Below are positions 62,722 to 64,000 of a DNA stretch of 64,000 nucleotides, piece by piece. The notes beneath the pieces are model-generated. The model had not been told where the DNA came from and ran no database searches. It saw only the letters and a program-made list of their open reading frames with translations. The translations under genes were made by a program, and so were the position numbers. Origin of the DNA: SABI01 sp963676605 (GTDB taxonomy: Bacteria; Spirochaetota; Spirochaetia; Sphaerochaetales; Sphaerochaetaceae); assembly GCA_963676605.2 (NCBI GenBank), contig CAXXSP010000034.1, positions 1 through 64,000 on the forward strand, written 5' to 3'. Within the stretch, counting starts at the first letter, position 1, and each line of letters starts with the position of its first letter.

Positions 62722-63714
62722 ATGAAAAAAAGTATTGTGCTTATCGCAGTGTTCGTATTGGTTGCCGGGGCTGTATTTGCTGAACCGCAGTTTTCCGGTA
62801 GATTCAGTTTTGATTACATCATGGATATGGACGGCAATATCGTTGCCGAAGGAGCAGATGCCGACACCAGAGCTGCAGAATTGTTTCTGAGTCTCACCTC
62901 AGATTACTGGGATCTTGATGTGCGGACAGTTGACGATGCAGGAAGCAAGGTTGGAGATGTTGATGCTACAGCTACCTTGAAGGTGAATCAGATTCTCGAT
63001 ACAGCGGGCATCTCTCTTCCTGTTGCTGTCAATGCCTATGTCGGGAACCAAAGATTTGCGGGCTCAACCGTCTATGCGGATCCCAGCGGAGCTGAAGGAG
63101 ATTACGCATTCCTTTCAACTGACATTCAGCGCGTGAATCTTCCCATCGGAGCCAGTTTTTCATATGAGAACCTTGTCACCGTCCGTGGGGGTGTAGATTT
63201 CATCGACGAAGGTTATTTCTTCAGTACCGTTGTCACTCCGATCGAAGGGATAGGCGTTGCCTTTAATATGGTCGATCAGGCTGATTTCGATGTATATCAG
63301 GTCTCAGGAGTAGGTCTCAGCGGCAGTGCTGCAGCAGATATCGGAGTTCTCGCAGACCTCGATTTCGACCTGACTGTCTCCGGAGCCGGATGGTTTGCTG
63401 TGGATGATGATACAATGAACAACTACTTCGCTGCTGTAACCGGTGGTGTAGATGCAATCTCCGTCTTTGCTGAATATACGAATGAACAGGAGATCAGTAA
63501 CCTCTATTTCGGTGGACGCTATACGATCTCAGACGCTCTCAACACCTCTGTCGGCCTTGGTTTCGAGGATCTCGACGATGCAGAGGTCGGTGCCTGGATC
63601 AATGCTCAGTATACGATCGCTGACATCAGCACCTTCGTTGAATACGGATTCTACGGTGATGGTGATGAGTCTTCAGAGCATTACATCCAGACAGGTCTGA
63701 GTTTCGCTTTCTAA
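62722..63714 (+). CDS. Outer-membrane beta-barrel protein (porin-like)
   Basis: 330 residues with signal peptide MKKSIVLIAVFVLVAGAVFA. The mature chain has glycine and aromatic-rich alternation (FSGRFSFDYIM...) and ends YIQTGLSFAF, a C-terminal Phe as in barrel substrates. Acidic residues are abundant. It follows the two-component genes by 117 bases and could be their target, but that is only position. RBS is GGAGATG. Confidence 0.82.
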   Translation: MKKSIVLIAVFVLVAGAVFAEPQFSGRFSFDYIMDMDGNIVAEGADADTRAAELFLSLTSDYWDLDVRTVDDAGSKVGDVDATATLKVNQILDTAGISLPVAVNAYVGNQRFAGSTVYADPSGAEGDYAFLSTDIQRVNLPIGASFSYENLVTVRGGVDFIDEGYFFSTVVTPIEGIGVAFNMVDQADFDVYQVSGVGLSGSAAADIGVLADLDFDLTVSGAGWFAVDDDTMNNYFAAVTGGVDAISVFAEYTNEQEISNLYFGGRYTISDALNTSVGLGFEDLDDAEVGAWINAQYTIADISTFVEYGFYGDGDESSEHYIQTGLSFAF

Positions 63715-63785
63715 GGTTTTGAGGAGATCCTTCCCCTCACTGCCCGCAGGGGATCCTCCAAAAAATATATTTCGTTATACAATTT

Positions 63786-63826
63786 CTCCCCCCGGCACCG
63801 TTGGTGAGGGGGGAGGAGCTTTTTTT
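63786..63826 (+). terminator. Rho-independent terminator after the barrel gene
   Basis: CTCCCCCC (63786-63793) pairs with GGGGGGAG (63808-63815), with an inner CACC/GGTG stem, and is followed by a run of T at 63820-63826. Confidence 0.9.
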
Positions 63827-63966
63827 AAGCCTTTCTTCTGTATTCGAAAGCCCTATCCCCGTCTGTAATATTGTCACAGAACATCGGAAATGACTCTCTT
63901 CCCTTTTCTTCACTCTTTGAGTATATTGAACACAAGCAAGTAAACAAACTTTTTTGGAGGATATAG

Positions 63967-64000
63967 ATGAGTGAAGTAATATTGACGAAGGATAATTTTC
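63967..64000 (+). CDS. Start of a thioredoxin-like gene, partial
   Basis: The first codons read MSEVILTKDNF, a common N-terminus of thioredoxin, with GGAGG and eight bases before the ATG. The gene leaves the window before the CGPC motif, so the identification is limited. Confidence 0.5.
   Translation, partial: MSEVILTKDNF

Noticed and set aside
1..64000. tRNA or rRNA genes
   Set aside because: I saw no convincing cloverleaf or rRNA-like sequence; GTTCGA-type words occur but lack matching stems.

Overview
The window reads as a chromosomal segment of a Gram-negative-type anaerobe, most likely a spirochaete of the Sphaerochaeta/Treponema kind. This is an inference from protein character: outer-membrane beta-barrels, several lipoproteins, a flavodiiron protein, a phosphohexomutase with spirochaete-like features, and an Mrp/complex-I-like membrane complex. 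No rRNA or tRNA gene was found to confirm it. Both flanks are moderately GC-rich and densely coded. The middle (about 17.3-47.9 kb) is visibly more AT-rich, with mixed gene orientations and long spacers.

Layout. (1) 1-17.3 kb is housekeeping and metabolic: a frameshifted phosphohexomutase leaving the left edge, a B6-vitamer kinase plus nucleosidase operon, patatin, a PflX-type radical SAM gene (frameshifted), an archaeal-type UMP kinase, an aldo/keto reductase, a secreted sialidase-like protein, a YbaK deacylase, a TrkA-N potassium channel, a DUF1207-like barrel, a flavodoxin-like protein, a lipoprotein hydrolase facing a TetR regulator across a perfect palindrome, and an SGNH esterase. (2) 17.3-47.9 kb is an accessory array. 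It holds toxin-antitoxin pairs (VapBC-like, DUF4160/DUF2442, AbiE, Phd/Doc, a possible ART-fold toxin), two DUF4143 ATPases, a nitric-oxide stress cluster (Fnr-like, Ric/YtfE, flavodiiron FprA), an AbiL/RloAB-like defence pair with neighbours, and an SDR/FAD-oxidoreductase/RND efflux operon followed by an intact IS5-like element. (3) 47.9-48.9 kb holds ssb and tag. (4) 49-60.3 kb is a 12-gene operon for an Mrp-MBX-like membrane oxidoreductase, followed by an ArsR-type regulator. (5) 60.4-64 kb holds a two-component system, an outer-membrane barrel and the start of a thioredoxin-like gene.

The central observation is that the accessory array is punctuated by direct repeats that are copies of the leader and first codons of ssb, the gene at its right edge. 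Eight upstream copies, all in the ssb orientation, separate cassettes of about 1.2-12 kb. The two copies nearest ssb are almost identical to it; most of the distal copies are diverged. Three copies carry a downstream pair of CTGTGGCT-type direct repeats exactly 21 bp apart, and three carry an upstream hairpin or palindrome. No integrase, relaxase or recombinase gene is visible apart from the IS transposase. The simplest reading is repeated site-specific accretion of cassettes at the 5' end of ssb by a recombinase supplied in trans. Homologous recombination among the repeats could then explain the ~500-bp phd duplication and the truncated toxin genes.

The second notable system is the membrane complex. 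Its catalytic-type subunit lacks the [NiFe] cysteine ligands. Its NuoB-like subunit lacks one of the paired cysteines. Its two large antiporter modules are fused in one 1068-residue protein, and its ferredoxin-like subunit is fused to a GltD/NfnB-type flavoprotein. This suggests an ion-pumping ferredoxin/NAD(P) oxidoreductase rather than a hydrogenase. Three genes are interrupted by single-base frameshifts, two of them in homopolymers, so sequence error should be excluded before calling them broken.
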